Shown piece by piece: positions 11,709-24,119 of a DNA stretch of 64,000 nt. Source of the DNA: Amaranthus tricolor (Eukaryota > Streptophyta > Magnoliopsida > Caryophyllales > Amaranthaceae); contig NC_080055.1 of NCBI RefSeq assembly GCF_026212465.1, positions 23,960,291-24,024,290 of the forward strand, in the 5' to 3' direction. Every line of letters begins with the position of its first letter. Positions within the stretch are counted from its first letter, which is position 1. A program made the position numbers and the translations under genes. The notes beneath the pieces are model-generated. The model saw nothing but the letters and a program-made list of their open reading frames with translations, was not told the origin of the DNA and did no database searches.

Positions 11709-12486
11709 GATTTTATGGGTTTTTAAGCTTTTTTTGGACTTTCGCGCATAAAGTAGCTCAAACTTGGTTTGTTTTGCATAAAACTTGGCACACAACACTA
11801 TTTGGTATATATTATTGTGTTGAAGTGGTTAGAATTGAAAATCATAGTCATATGCTAGAAATTACGTGTTAAGTTGCGATTTTAAGGGTTTTAAAGCGTT
11901 TTTGGCACTTTTGCGCATAAAGTAGCTCAAACTTGGTTTGTTTTGCACGAAACTTGGCACACAACACTATTTGGTATATATTATTATGTTGAAGTGGTTA
12001 GAATTGAAAATCATAGTCATATGCTAGAAATTACGTGTTAAGTTGCGATTTTATGGGCTTTTAAGCGTTTTTGGCACTTTTGCGCATAAAGTAGCTCAAA
12101 CTTGGTTTGTTTTGCACGAAACTTGGCACACAACACTATTTGGTATATATTATTGTGTTGAAGTGGTTAGAATTGAAAATCATAGTCATATGCTAGAAAT
12201 TACGTGTTAAGTTGCGATTTTAAGGGTTTTTAAGCGTTTTTGGCACTTTAGCGCATAAAGTAGCTCAAACTTGGTTTGTTTTGCACGAAACTTGGCACAC
12301 AACACTATTTGGTATATATTATTGTTTTGAAGTGATTAGAATTGAAAATCATATGCTAGAAATTACGTGTTAAGTTGCGATTTTAAGGGTTTTTAAGCGT
12401 TTTTGGCACTTTTGCGCATAAAGTAGCTCAAACTTGGTTTGTTTTGCACGAAACTTGGCACACAACACTATTTGGTATATATTATT
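11709..12486 (+). repeat. Tandem array of a 169-bp unit (about 4.6 copies)
   Basis: Units start at 11709, 11878, 12047, 12216 and 12379 (periods 169, 169, 169, 163) with GATTTTA-GGG and contain GCGCATAAAGTAGCTCAAAC, GGCACACAACACTATTTGG and CTAGAAATTACGTGTTAAG. The middle copies are almost identical, and the 163-bp step is a 6-bp loss of TAGTCA. The array starts right after a GT splice donor and ends about 50 bp before the 3' subterminal repeats. Confidence 0.95.
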
Positions 12487-12532
12487 GGATTATTATTAGT
12501 ATTAAACGAAAAAAGAAAAAAAAAATACCAAC

Positions 12533-12780
12533 TATTTGCTGCGGTCAACCCATAACCGCAACAAATAAAGAAGAGTATTTGCTGCGGTCAGCCTCAAAAC
12601 TGCAACAAATACTCTTCTTTATTTGCTGCGGTTATGTGTTGACCGTAGCAAATAATGCCCTTTTTTGCTGCGGTTTTAAACCGCAGCATTTAAAATAGGC
12701 CATCTGCTGCTATCACTAATGCTTGGGGCCAAAACCGCAGCATATTATGGCAAAAAAAACCACAGCAAATGAGGTTTTTT
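12533..12780. repeat. CACTA 3' subterminal repeats with a perfect hairpin
   Basis: TTTGCTGCGGT and ACCGCAGCA motifs occur about nine times in both orientations. Within them 12562-12581 (CAAATAAAGAAGAGTATTTG) and 12606-12625 are exact reverse complements, giving a 20-bp stem with a 24-base loop. Confidence 0.85.
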
Positions 12781-13029
12781 CCACTAGTGTGAAATTGATT
12801 ATAATAATTTAGAATTTTGGAATATTTAGATTTAAAAGAGAATGTAGAAAGTGAAAGTGGTAGAATCATATTTAAAAATATAAACATGACAAATTATATT
12901 TTGCACGAATTGTAGTGTGTACCAATTTAAAAATATTAAATATATTTTAATGATGGTACATGATTGTATTTGTCTACTGAAAAAAATACTATTCTCGTAA
13001 AATCCTATTGGATATGCTGAAAATCCCTT

Positions 13030-13440
13030 GACACGCTGTAAAACGCCAACTTGAGGAACTCTAAATCTCAACTTTGTAAGCAAATAGTAAACAAACCATA
13101 TACACAACCCTAAAACCCTACTTGAGACATCCTAAATGTCTACTTTAGCTATCTTAAAACACCTGCTTAAGATATCTTAAATGTCTATTTGAGGTATACT
13201 AAATGTCTACTTGAGGTATCTTGAATTCCTACTTGAGGTATCCTAAATATCTACTTACTTAAGGTATACTAAATGTTTACTTGACATATTGTGAAACCCT
13301 ACATGACGTATCCTAAATGCTTACTTGAGGTATTCTAAAATCCCACCAAGTAAGTGTATAGTACTTACATTATATATTTTTTTTTAAATACTGGGCCGAC
13401 CCAATTAGAGACGATTTCTTCGTCTCGCATAAGAATTTGT
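13030..13440. mobile_element. MITE-like element with a 22-bp minisatellite core
   Basis: From about 13110 to 13343 a unit near CTACTTGAGGTATCCTAAAT repeats about ten times at mostly 22-bp spacing, one step being 26. The right flank reads GGGCCGACCCAATTAGAGAC, then CGTCTCGCATAAGAATTTGTGT. That is the reverse of the AACACAAATTCTTGTG-GAGACGGTCTC end seen in several other elements of the window. No clear left terminus is visible, so the left limit is a guess. Confidence 0.55.
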
Positions 13441-13754
13441 GTAAAATACATGTAAATTTATGCTTAAAAAATATAGTTCTATTAGAGTTAGAATCTCGTG
13501 TAATGCAAGTTGAGATTTAATACAATTTACACATAATAATACATTCACTTAATATTATTTAAATAGAAAACATAAACATATTACTTAAAATATATCTACA
13601 CTTTTATATCAAATATGTGTAAACACTTGTATGAACAATTGAAGATACAAAAAAAATATTTCACGACTAACAAATGGGTCGCCTATTAATAGGGAAAAAA
13701 AATTAGAGACTAAATAAGGACAAAACACCCAAGTCAAATTGAAAATAGTTGTCA

Positions 13755-14398
13755 AAAAAATTTGATCTCCAACAATTTATTTTCTTTACCAGCAATCTAA
13801 GTTCGACTATTTGCTTCTTCATATTATAAAACCCAGTTGTCATGGTATTTGGCTCTGGTAAAGCCTCCTTCATCATGTGGCAAAATTCATCATGCAACCT
13901 TTCGGAAATGCAATAATCGCTCTTTAGATTTGTTGAGCGACATATCATCGACATTTGTGTATATGTTTTGCATCAGGGATACAAGGAATTGTTTGTCGCA
14001 TTTAGCATGTCGAAAAACTATCTCGCATGGGGATTTGGATCTTCAAGCAATTGCAAAGGCAAAGGTTCTTCTAAATGCACATCAATTTCTTCGATAAAAG
14101 TTTGGTATGTGTCAAGGAGTCTACTAGCAACAACATCATGCACCATATGCACATACATTAAGTTATATTCATTATTTTGTATAGGTGAAAATAACTGCAA
14201 TTCATCTGGGTGGGCCTAAAGTACGACTTTCATCAGGAAAGACATACAATGACATCTCCAAACGTAATAATTCTCCACAAAATCCCTCCGCATCAAATGT
14301 TCCCTAACTTCATTCAGACGTTTAAAGACACGATTTTTGCATTTCATACACGGACATCTAATCTCTACTACTTGACTATTACTGATTGCAAATTTCAA
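13755..14398 (-). pseudogene. 5' fragment of a second TNP2-like transposase
   Basis: Read on the - strand from 14398 leftward, the first block has CPCMKCKN, VREHLMRRDFVENYYVW (transposase-associated domain). After a frame change come LEEPLPLQLLEDPNPHAR, then DEFCHMMKEALPEPNTM and FYNMKKQIVELRL. These match the order of the 3344-4000 region of the other pseudogene at a distance. Homology stops near 13755 and stops interrupt the frame near 14010. No CACTA termini were found around it, so it is an old truncated fragment. Confidence 0.75.
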
Positions 14399-14532
14399 GA
14401 AAATTATATTCCTTGCATGAATTGTATATTATAAGCACCATTGATACGCCTTTTGTACATCCAATTTCTATCATTTGATAAAAATTTATCCATTGCGCAA
14501 GCCTAAATTAAAAGTTTATGACTTTTTATTAG

Positions 14533-15115
<583 letters not shown>

Positions 15116-15117
<2 letters not shown>

Positions 15118-15578
15118 AAATGTAATAATTAAAATAACATGTATTAATTAAACAACGTATTATTAAAATAAAATGTAATACTATATTTTAAAAAAATTAT
15201 TATTACGTACATAAGAATGAAATGTTGTTCTTACGCAATACCAATTGTATGATTTTGTATTTTTTTTAAAGAATAATCAAATAGTTTTTTACACTTGTTT
15301 TCCTACTCGATCAATCGATTATATTTTCATCCGCTTAATTCCACCCGCATTTTATAGCCGAAAATTTCAAAAGTCCTTTAAAAGTTGGAAACTAAATATT
15401 AGTAGTGATTTAGTCGTTAGAGTATTCAAATTTTGAATTTGCCCATTGGAAAGAGATGGCGAGCATATGGAGCCCTGGTTTTGGTCGCCAATTGGTGACT
15501 GTTGAATAAATGGACCTTTAAAGATTAAGAACTGATCGTGGTTACCGTTGGGACTTTATTGGTTTGCTAATTAATCAA
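15116..15578. other. AT-rich spacer with a GGCGACT-type fragment
   Basis: No gene is visible. At 15470-15560 the wording GGTCGCCAATTGGTGACTG and GTTACCGTTGGGACTTTATT resembles 19225-19440, on the far side of the small CACTA element. Those motifs look like subterminal pieces of another DNA transposon that was probably here first. Confidence 0.4.
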
Positions 15579-16319
15579 CACTAGTGGAAAAAACCTTATA
15601 TGTTGTGTATCATATGCTGCGGTTTTATAAAAACGCAGCATAAAAGTAGTAGAAAAATTAGGCAAAATACTCTATTTTCTTAATAAAATCCCGCCTTTAT
15701 GCATACAATAGATTCAAAACCCATGAAAATATATTATTTGTTTTCAAAACCTGCCTTACTTCGACATTTGCTCATTTCTCTTCATCTTCTTCAACCAATG
15801 AAAATCTGTTGTTCTTCCTCTTCTTCTTCTTCAACCTTTAACTTCTTCAAAAACCCACGAAAATTGTTGTTGTTTTTCTTCTTCAAAACCCACGCCATTG
15901 TTTTAGGGCCTCGTTTTTTAAGTATAATTTCTTCTTCAAAACCCACGAAAATTGTTGTTCTTCTTCTTTGTTTTTTTAGTTTTTCAAGCTTCATGGTGTT
16001 TTAGGGCTTAGTTTTTGTATGCTAGTTATGTGAATTTCACTTATGTTTTTTGATGGTAATGGTATTCGTTGTTGTCTTCGTTTTTTAAGGTATATATTGT
16101 TGTTTTCGTTTTTTGATGCAAGTTATGTGAATCTCATTTAGGTTTTGACAAATTGGTGTTTGAAGATTGGTATGTGAAGGTATGTGAAGCTACTTTTAGA
16201 AGCATACAATATGAGCGCTTTTTAAACAATCTAAGGTATAATTTTTTCAAACTTTTAGTTTTTCAAGCTTCATAGTAATTTAGGGTTTATTCAAGCTTCA
16301 ACCTAATTTGGATATATGT

Positions 16320-16880
16320 TGTGTATGAGTTTGTTTTTGTATATACGTATGAATTTTAAAGTATAAGTTTATAAATTGAATGTTGTGTATGAATTGGAAT
16401 GTTGTATATAAGTTTATTTTTGTGTAATATAAGTATGAAATTTAAAGTATAAGTTTATAACTTGAAATGTTGTGTAAAATGTCATATATAAGTTATGTAA
16501 GTATAAGTTTATAACTTGGAATATTGTGTATATAAGTTTGTTTTTGTATGTTGTAAATATGAATTTCAAAGTATAAGTTTATAAGTTGAATGTTGTGTAT
16601 AATTTGAATATTGTTTATAAGTACGATTGTAAGTATACATTTATAACTTAAAATGTCATTGTGTATAAGTTATATAAGTATAAGTTTATAACTTGAAATG
16701 TTGTGTATATAAGTTTGTTTTTGTGTATTATAAGTATGAATTTCAAAGTATAAGTTTATAACTTGGAATGTTGTGTATATAAGTTTGTTTTGCGTATAAA
16801 AGTATAAATGTTGGCGTTTAAGGCATTGTATAATTTGCAATGTTGTGTATAACTTAGATTGTTGTGTACAACTCATTTGC
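16320..16880. repeat. Degenerate tandem repeat inside the small CACTA element
   Basis: The words AAAGTATAAGTTTATAACTTG, AATGTTGTGTATATAAG and TTTGTTTTTGTGTAT recur about seven times at spacings of roughly 70-90 bp, with many small changes. No coding sense is visible. Confidence 0.7.
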
Positions 16881-17405
16881 GTTTTGTAAGTAATTTATCC
16901 TCTTTCCCAATAATGTTTTTAAATATTCATAGTAGAAATCAAAATTGTTTGTGCTATGTGAATTTAAGTTCGTAATTCGAAGTTTGTTTTTGTTATGGAT
17001 TAAATCACGGGTTGTGCTTTTATGAATTGTTTTTGTTATGTGAATCTCATTTGAAATGTTGGTAATTTTAAAGTATAGTGCTTTTATGGATATATAATAT
17101 AAATAAGAATTATAGTATTGTACATGTATAAGTATGACTTTTAAAGTTTAAGGCATACTGAAATTGTGTTGTATTTGGTTGCAAATTGTAGTAGGTTGTA
17201 TAAGTATGAATTTTAAAGTTTAAGGCATATTATTTTTGTTGTAATATTAAGCTTGGTATGCACAATAAATTTCTTATGTTTTGTGTTCTATGTAACTACA
17301 GTGTTAGATTGCGTTCCTTGACGTGCATCAAGTTATCAATGAAATGAAGGCCAAGTTAGATCGTTGAGTTTCAATTGAATTTTTGCGTAAGGTATTAGTA
17401 GATTG

Positions 17406-18382
<977 letters not shown>

Positions 18383-18476
18383 CATTGTTAGATTGTAAAT
18401 GTGTATATTTTCGCAATTGTATGTGTAAATTACAATTATTGTAAAATATATATTATTATATGTTAATTTTGAGTTG

Positions 18477-18547
<71 letters not shown>

Positions 18548-18852
18548 TGATGATTAATTTGGATGATGATTGCGGAAATATGGAATGATTATTAGTGTAA
18601 TAATTATTATGTATATAGTTATTAATATTTAGTAGCGAATTAATATAAAACGAAAAGACAAAAAAAAAATGTGTGTGGACTATATGCTGCGGTTCTAGTA
18701 GAACCGCAGCATATAGTCTCTTATATACTGCGGATTTGAACCGCAACATATAATATTGTGTCATATGCTACTATCAAAAGTGTTGCGAGTCAAAACCGCA
18801 GCATATAACGGGGATAAAATCGCAGCATATAAGCTTTTTTCCACTCGTGCAA

Positions 18853-19980
18853 TTAATTCCATACTAATGCTTTCAACAACTATATTATTAGTCATGGGGG
18901 TGATTTAATATTATTAAATCATATTTAGCTCTTCGACTAAGGTTAATGAGGTTGAAATATGACCGTTGAGTGTACAATGCTATTAGTGGGTGTGTTAACC
19001 TTGAAAAGTCCCGTCTATTTACACTTAGGATAGTCCGAAAATATCTTTCTTAATGCAATGATACGTTCGTATCACACCATACCTTTCCATATCAAACACA
19101 TGCCAAACACAACTCTAAACACATTTCTAATGTACAAATTTTATACATATTATCACTAATGTGTGTTGATGATTATAGCCATAAGAAGACTTTGTAAAGA
19201 TCTAAAAAAGGCCTATATTTCCAACAGTAACCAGTTAGGGACAAATTTTAGCGTCGTCAACTGGTGACTAAGAATTGCATTATAACCGTTAGGTAAGCTT
19301 TGGCGACTAAATAGGTCATTGGGACTCAATTTGATCGCCAGTAGGCGACTAAATGGGGACAAATGGTATGAGTCGCTTCACGCGACTTTAATATCCTTTA
19401 TAATTGTTTGGTCGCAAGTTTTGGTGACTCATTTTTGCTAAGTGAGCAACTATAATCATCATTTCATTAGTTATTTATTGTTACATATACAACTACAAAA
19501 ATGAATATAATTGAATCAATGATAATAATTTCATACTTTATTATATCCTATTACGTGAATTGTTCATTTTATTTGTTAAAATTTATTTTTGATATATAAT
19601 TGTAGATAAGTCGTCAGGCTTTTTCAAATTATACTTGTGAGACTATAATATTACATTTTTATATTTAATCCCAAAGTCAGCGACGTATAGCAAGTCTAAT
19701 TGAATAACAATCAACATCCATAGATCACAATAATCACAAGTAATTCAATTTGATAATGCAAAAAAGAAAAAAGAATATAGATCAGCATCCACATATGCTC
19801 CACTTAAGATGTACACCGCCTTTGTTCCGAATGTTAACATCTAAAAAAATATAGTCAAATAAAATTTTGCTTTAATCTTCTAATTAAATATGTTTAAAAT
19901 ATTTTTTTTATAATTTTCGATTATAAATAATTTAAAATATATATAACCAAAATAATACACTATATTGTATGAAAAATAAA
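18853..19980. other. Intergenic DNA with GGCGACT-type transposon remnant
   Basis: No gene is visible. Between 19225 and 19440 short motifs CTGGTGACTAA, TTTGGCGACTAA, CGCCAGTAGGCGACTAAAT and GTCGCAAGTTTTGGTGACT occur in both orientations. This style is typical of subterminal regions of non-autonomous DNA transposons. The remainder is plain AT-rich DNA. Confidence 0.45.
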
Positions 19981-19981
19981 A

Positions 19982-20232
19982 CACAAATTCTTGTGAGAGA
20001 CGGTCTCTTTGAGAGACTAATTGGGCCGGTTCAATATATATTTTTTTAAATTTTTAAGTAGACATTAAAACTAATATAAGTAGCCATTTAAAATATTGTG
20101 AGTAGGTATTAAGGATACGATAAGTAGGCGTTAAAAATAATATAAATAGCCATTAAATTTTAGTGGGTTGGGCTTAAAAGACATCTCTCAAAAAAACAAT
20201 CTCTAAAAGAGACGATTTCTCAAGAGACTACC
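19982..20232. mobile_element. MITE of the GAGACGGTCTC family, 22-bp core
   Basis: The left end is CACAAATTCTTGTGAGAGACGG and the right end, reversed, AGTCTCTTGAGAAATCGTCTC. GGGCCGGTTCAAT marks the inner border of the left arm, and GGGTTGGGC the right. The core has five units near AAGTAGCCATTAAAATAATAT at about 22-bp spacing (20056-20165). I cannot fix a target duplication. Confidence 0.6.
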
Positions 20233-20576
20233 CGAATATAAAATGTAGTCCATATGATAATAGAATTGAGAAAGTATATGAATACTTGGCCCACATGCCA
20301 TAAGGACACAAATGCAAAAGCAAAGCATCTACAAGAATCAATTTCATCTTTGAAAAAGCAAGCAAATGCAAAAGGGAATCTTGCATTTGCTTTTATAATT
20401 TTTGTAGTTTTATTACTCCCTTTTTTTTTAGCCTATTTATTTTGCTATATTTTTATTTTTTTTATTGTGATTCACATTATTTTTCTAATTTTTATTTACA
20501 TATTTTTTTTATCTCATTTACAATTTTATTCCATTTATCAGGTAAATTACATATCTTTTTATCTCATTTCTCCTTT

Positions 20577-20722
20577 TACACAAATTCTTATATAAGACGA
20601 TTTTACCGTGAGACATGCCTTATACTTGGGTTAAATAGCTCAACTCAATAATAAAAACTTTTAACTTATAGACATCCTGTTTTAAAGTCATCTCACCGTG
20701 ATAGTCTCATACAAGACGGACT
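20577..20722. mobile_element. Short MITE of the GAGACGGTCTC family
   Basis: It begins ACACAAATTCTTATATAAGACG and ends, reversed, with AGTCCGTCTTGTATGAGACT. Internal GTGAGAC and TCACCGTGATAG words match the family. The core is short and not obviously repetitive. Confidence 0.55.
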
Positions 20723-20970
20723 GCTCCTTTTGTTAGTTTGTATGAAATATATAATTGTTGCAAAAGTCACGAGACATACAAATGATAAGATAGAATGGCA
20801 AATATGGCCACTTGGAGGTGATCCGTCTTGTCTATTTCATGAGCAAAAGAGCCAATTGGTGACCATGTCGAAATGAAATAAAGAACCTTCAACATATATA
20901 CAATACAATAATAAAAAAAAGCTAGATCATGGTTACCAATTGCAACTTTCAATAGCAATTGTCATACTAC

Positions 20971-20977
20971 TATAAAA
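20971..20977 (+). promoter_or_regulatory. TATA box candidate for the DUF599 gene
   Basis: TATAAAA 128 bp before the ATG at 21105, in a plain AT-rich leader. Position fits a plant core promoter with a transcript start near 21000. Confidence 0.5.
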
Positions 20978-21104
20978 CCCTTCATATGTCCAGATTCATA
21001 GAGTAAAAACTCTTTCTCTTCGATTCAATTTCTTTTATTTACTTTTTTTTTTTATTCAATTTCAATAGAACAGAAAGAGTAAAAAAAATATATAAGTAAG
21101 TATA

Positions 21105-24100
21105 ATGATGGAAGAAATGTACTTAGATTATGTATTAGTTCCAGCAGGATTATTAGTGCTGGGCATATACCATATTTGGCTTCTATTTACCATAATTAGG
21201 CGTCCAACAACAACCGTCATTGGTCTTAATTCTTTCAGCCGTTACCAATGGGTTCACCATATGATGAAAGTTAGTCCCTTTTTTCACTTTTTATTTATTT
21301 ATTTATTTACTTATTTTCCTTTTCATTTGATAGAAGTATATTTTTGATTATGATCTACATTTTTGAAACGATAGTATGTACGAAATTTTTTTGTTGATTT
21401 TATCGTTGTTGAAATGATTTGGTTTTTAAAAATGTAAAGGATATGTCCGCGAGTTTATTTCTCCCATCTTTTTTTTTCAATCTAAATGATGTTATGTTTA
21501 AGGTTAGATGTAATGTTAGATCAACTTTGTTATCAATCATTGAGAATAATCTCAATATGTGAATTGTTTAAAAAGTTTGATTAGAATTTATTTATTTTGG
21601 GTAAACGAAAAAAGAGGAGAGTTGGGTGAGAATTGAATTCAACCTTACAATGTAATTTATGCGTTACTCATTGTTTATATTTTTGAGTTTGCTATTAAAG
21701 GTGACATTTTGTGAGGAAAAATGTCAATTTCAGTAGTAAATTCAAATGAACGCAAGAAATATTTCTTATTTAAGCTTTAATTTGTTTGATGATATTTAAA
21801 AACTAAATTTAATTAAATTAGGTGTATATCATAATTTTTGTTGTAATATTTGCCAAAAAATGAATCAATTCTAAAAGAGATCGTAAAATTAGAAAAAGTG
21901 TAGCTTTTTTGAAATAATTAAATCGTACATTTCCTTTCAAACAATTTTAAAAATAAATGAATTGATCATTGGACATCACCATTAGTTTTTTTTTAATGAA
22001 TTGTTAGGTTGCATTATCTATTTGTGGACATACTCTAAAACTTAATGCATCAATTTCATATTGTAGTCCCGATTCTATCATCATAAAAAGATACATATAA
22101 TAAAATAACTAAGACAAATAATTGTTACGTTGTTGTAGTCAAGCATACATCACGACATATGCAATTAGTTTTGTTAAGATTGCTTGTAGAAGTAATATAT
22201 AGTACTAAAATATTTGGAATGGATGCATAACAGTAGAGATGGCAAAATGGGCGGACGGGTGTGACATATCCTCTGTCATATTCATACTCATCATCTACCC
22301 ATCTCTATGACAGAGAATCACAATTACATCTATAAAATTGTAACAATAGCTAGCACTTCAAATATTTTTCATAAGCAATTCAATTAAACAATGTAGTCTA
22401 GCAACTTCAGTAAGGCGAGTATCAATAGTAATCAAACACATAATCTCTTATTACATTAACTTCTAATATTATATTTAGAACTCAAATTAACTAAAATCTT
22501 GACATAACGTGCAGGAACCAGGAAAAAACGGAGTATTGGCAGTACAAACCATACGAAACAACTTAATGGCATCAACACTATTAGCAACAATAGCAATAAC
22601 ACTAAGTTCCCTAATTAGTGCCGTAGTTAGCAGCTCAAACAATTCTCTAATTTTCACAATCCACACATCCAAATACTTCTCAGTATTAGTATGTTTCCTT
22701 ATAGCCTTCTTCTGCAATATGCAGAGCACCCGATACTACGCTCATGTTAGTTTCTTGCTCAATGTACCTTCGTACGAATGCGAAGATCGACAAGAGTTTA
22801 TCGAGTATGTGGCCCAACAATTGAACCGCGCTTGCTTATTTTGGTCACTCGGCTTGCGGGCTTTTTACTTCTCTTTTCCTCTTCTTTTGTGGATATTTGG
22901 GGCTATTGCTATGTTGGGTTGTAGTTGTTTGATGGCTGTTTTGCTATATTTCTTGGATACTGCTAGCTCTTCTCCAAGGTTTCTTCATAGTCGTGACTTG
23001 TTTGAGAATAAGAATCGTATTGCTGATATTGAATCCGCTGCTAATTCTGTGTAAGTAACTATTGTTACCACTTAATTTTGCTTAGACGTGTTTAACGGGC
23101 CGGATCAAGGTTGGGAGGGTCAAAATTTAAATGGTCCGAGTCAGGGCGGATCATGTCAAAAGTTAAACTGACCGAGCCGGGTCAAAACCCATTTAAATCC
23201 GACTCTCTTTGACCCATTTTTTAAAAGTTAATAAAATAGTTTTTTTATTATACTTTATGACCCGTTGGGTCGATCCACTTATGTATATAATAATATCTTT
23301 TAAAAAAAAAAAAAAAAGTGCTAAAATTTTTTTCGCAATTAATTCTTATAATTATCCGACCCGCCCTGACCCAACCCTTTACACCAAGGCCCGTTATTGA
23401 CCCGACCCGCTAATGACTCGTTAAAATATGACCTGACTCTTGACCCGTTGGATCGCCCCGCCCCGTTGAACACCTCTAATTTTGCTACATATAGTATCTT
23501 ATCAACCCAATTGAAACAAGAAATTTAAAATGCTAACGTACTGTTTGAGAATTGGTACTCAATGGTGGAAATAATAATGGAATGTTAGTGTAATTTGGTA
23601 AGTATATGTCTCGATAAATTTAGTTATCATACTTATTTTTCTTCAAGAAGCTCATTTTGTTCCCAAAATTCATTCTATTACATTACCAATTAACATGTGG
23701 TATTATGTGGTGATGAAAAATTGTGGATAATTTTTTTTTTCAATGATCAAGCTTTCATTATCATGGTAATAACATGATACATATCATGAAAACTTACACT
23801 ATAAATTATTCTCATTACCAGTAATTAGTACCGTTAATCAAATTGGCTGTAATAGTAATGAATCTTACTTTTACAATATACTTGGAAAATTTAAAATGAC
23901 AAACTAATGATGTATATTTGTCATAATATTGCTAAAATCCTATATATGTGTCAACACGAAAACACCAAATTCTACTATATACTAATTCTTTGCTTGAAAT
24001 ATTTATATGGTTTCAGGCGAAGTATTTGGTCAGAGGACTCGAGTAACCTACAGTGTTCGTTATTGGAAGGCACTAAACCAAATTCTATTTCTGATATTGT

Positions 24101-24119
24101 ATTGCCTTCTGGTAGATAA
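21105..24119 (+). CDS. DUF599 family membrane protein, 2-3 exons
   Basis: Exon 1 is 21105-21269 and exon 2 is 22515-23050 (phase 0 join giving HHMMK|EPGKNGVLAVQTIRNN). A third exon, 24017-24119, follows a good donor (GT|GTAAGT at 23051) and a TTTCAG acceptor. With exon 3 the protein has 267 residues. If intron 2 is kept, TAA at 23052 ends it at 234. Hydrophobic segments lie near residues 8-28, 73-95, 107-122 and 171-201. WVHHMMK, NGVLAVQTIRNNLMASTLLAT and PLLLWIFG are family hallmarks. DUF599 proteins are predicted membrane proteins of unknown biochemical function in plants and bacteria. The start was chosen because the first helix follows directly; the second Met (21108) is equally possible. 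Intron 2 contains a hAT-type MITE. Identification of the family is firm; use of exon 3 is inferred. Confidence 0.9.
23083..23478. mobile_element. hAT-type MITE in intron 2 of the DUF599 gene
   Basis: The 396-bp element starts TAGACGTGTTTAACGGGC and ends, reversed, TAGAGGTGTTCAACGGGG. The perfect 8-bp duplication ATTTTGCT flanks it (23075-23082 and 23479-23486), which is the hAT signature. The inside is rich in GACCCG/GGGTC words and has no coding frame. Confidence 0.9.

Larger units (their letters stand above)
2291..12789 (+). mobile_element. CACTA (En/Spm) DNA transposon, full-length but degenerate
   Basis: The left end reads CATTAGTGGAAAAAAAC and the right end, reversed, CACTAGTGGAAAAAACC, so the terminal inverted repeats differ at one of the first 16 bases. 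The 3-bp sequence TGA immediately flanks both ends (2288-2290 and 12790-12792), the target-site size expected of CACTA elements. Subterminal regions are dense in GCTGCGGT motifs in both orientations. Inside are a TNP2-type transposase, a second transposase-like ORF and a Ulp1-like protease remnant, all on the + strand and all broken by stops or frameshifts. A solo-LTR-like insertion occupies 4618-6308. The element could not make intact transposase now; movement would need help from another copy. Confidence 0.93.

Noticed and set aside
13110..13343. CRISPR-like regular repeats
   Set aside because: Units are contiguous at 22 bp without unique spacers, and the genome is eukaryotic; it is a minisatellite.
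22233..22310. Possible tiny hAT-like element with TAGAGATGG ... CCATCTCTA ends in DUF599 intron 1
   Set aside because: Only about 75 bp and no matching 8-bp flanks, so chance similarity or a remnant cannot be told apart.
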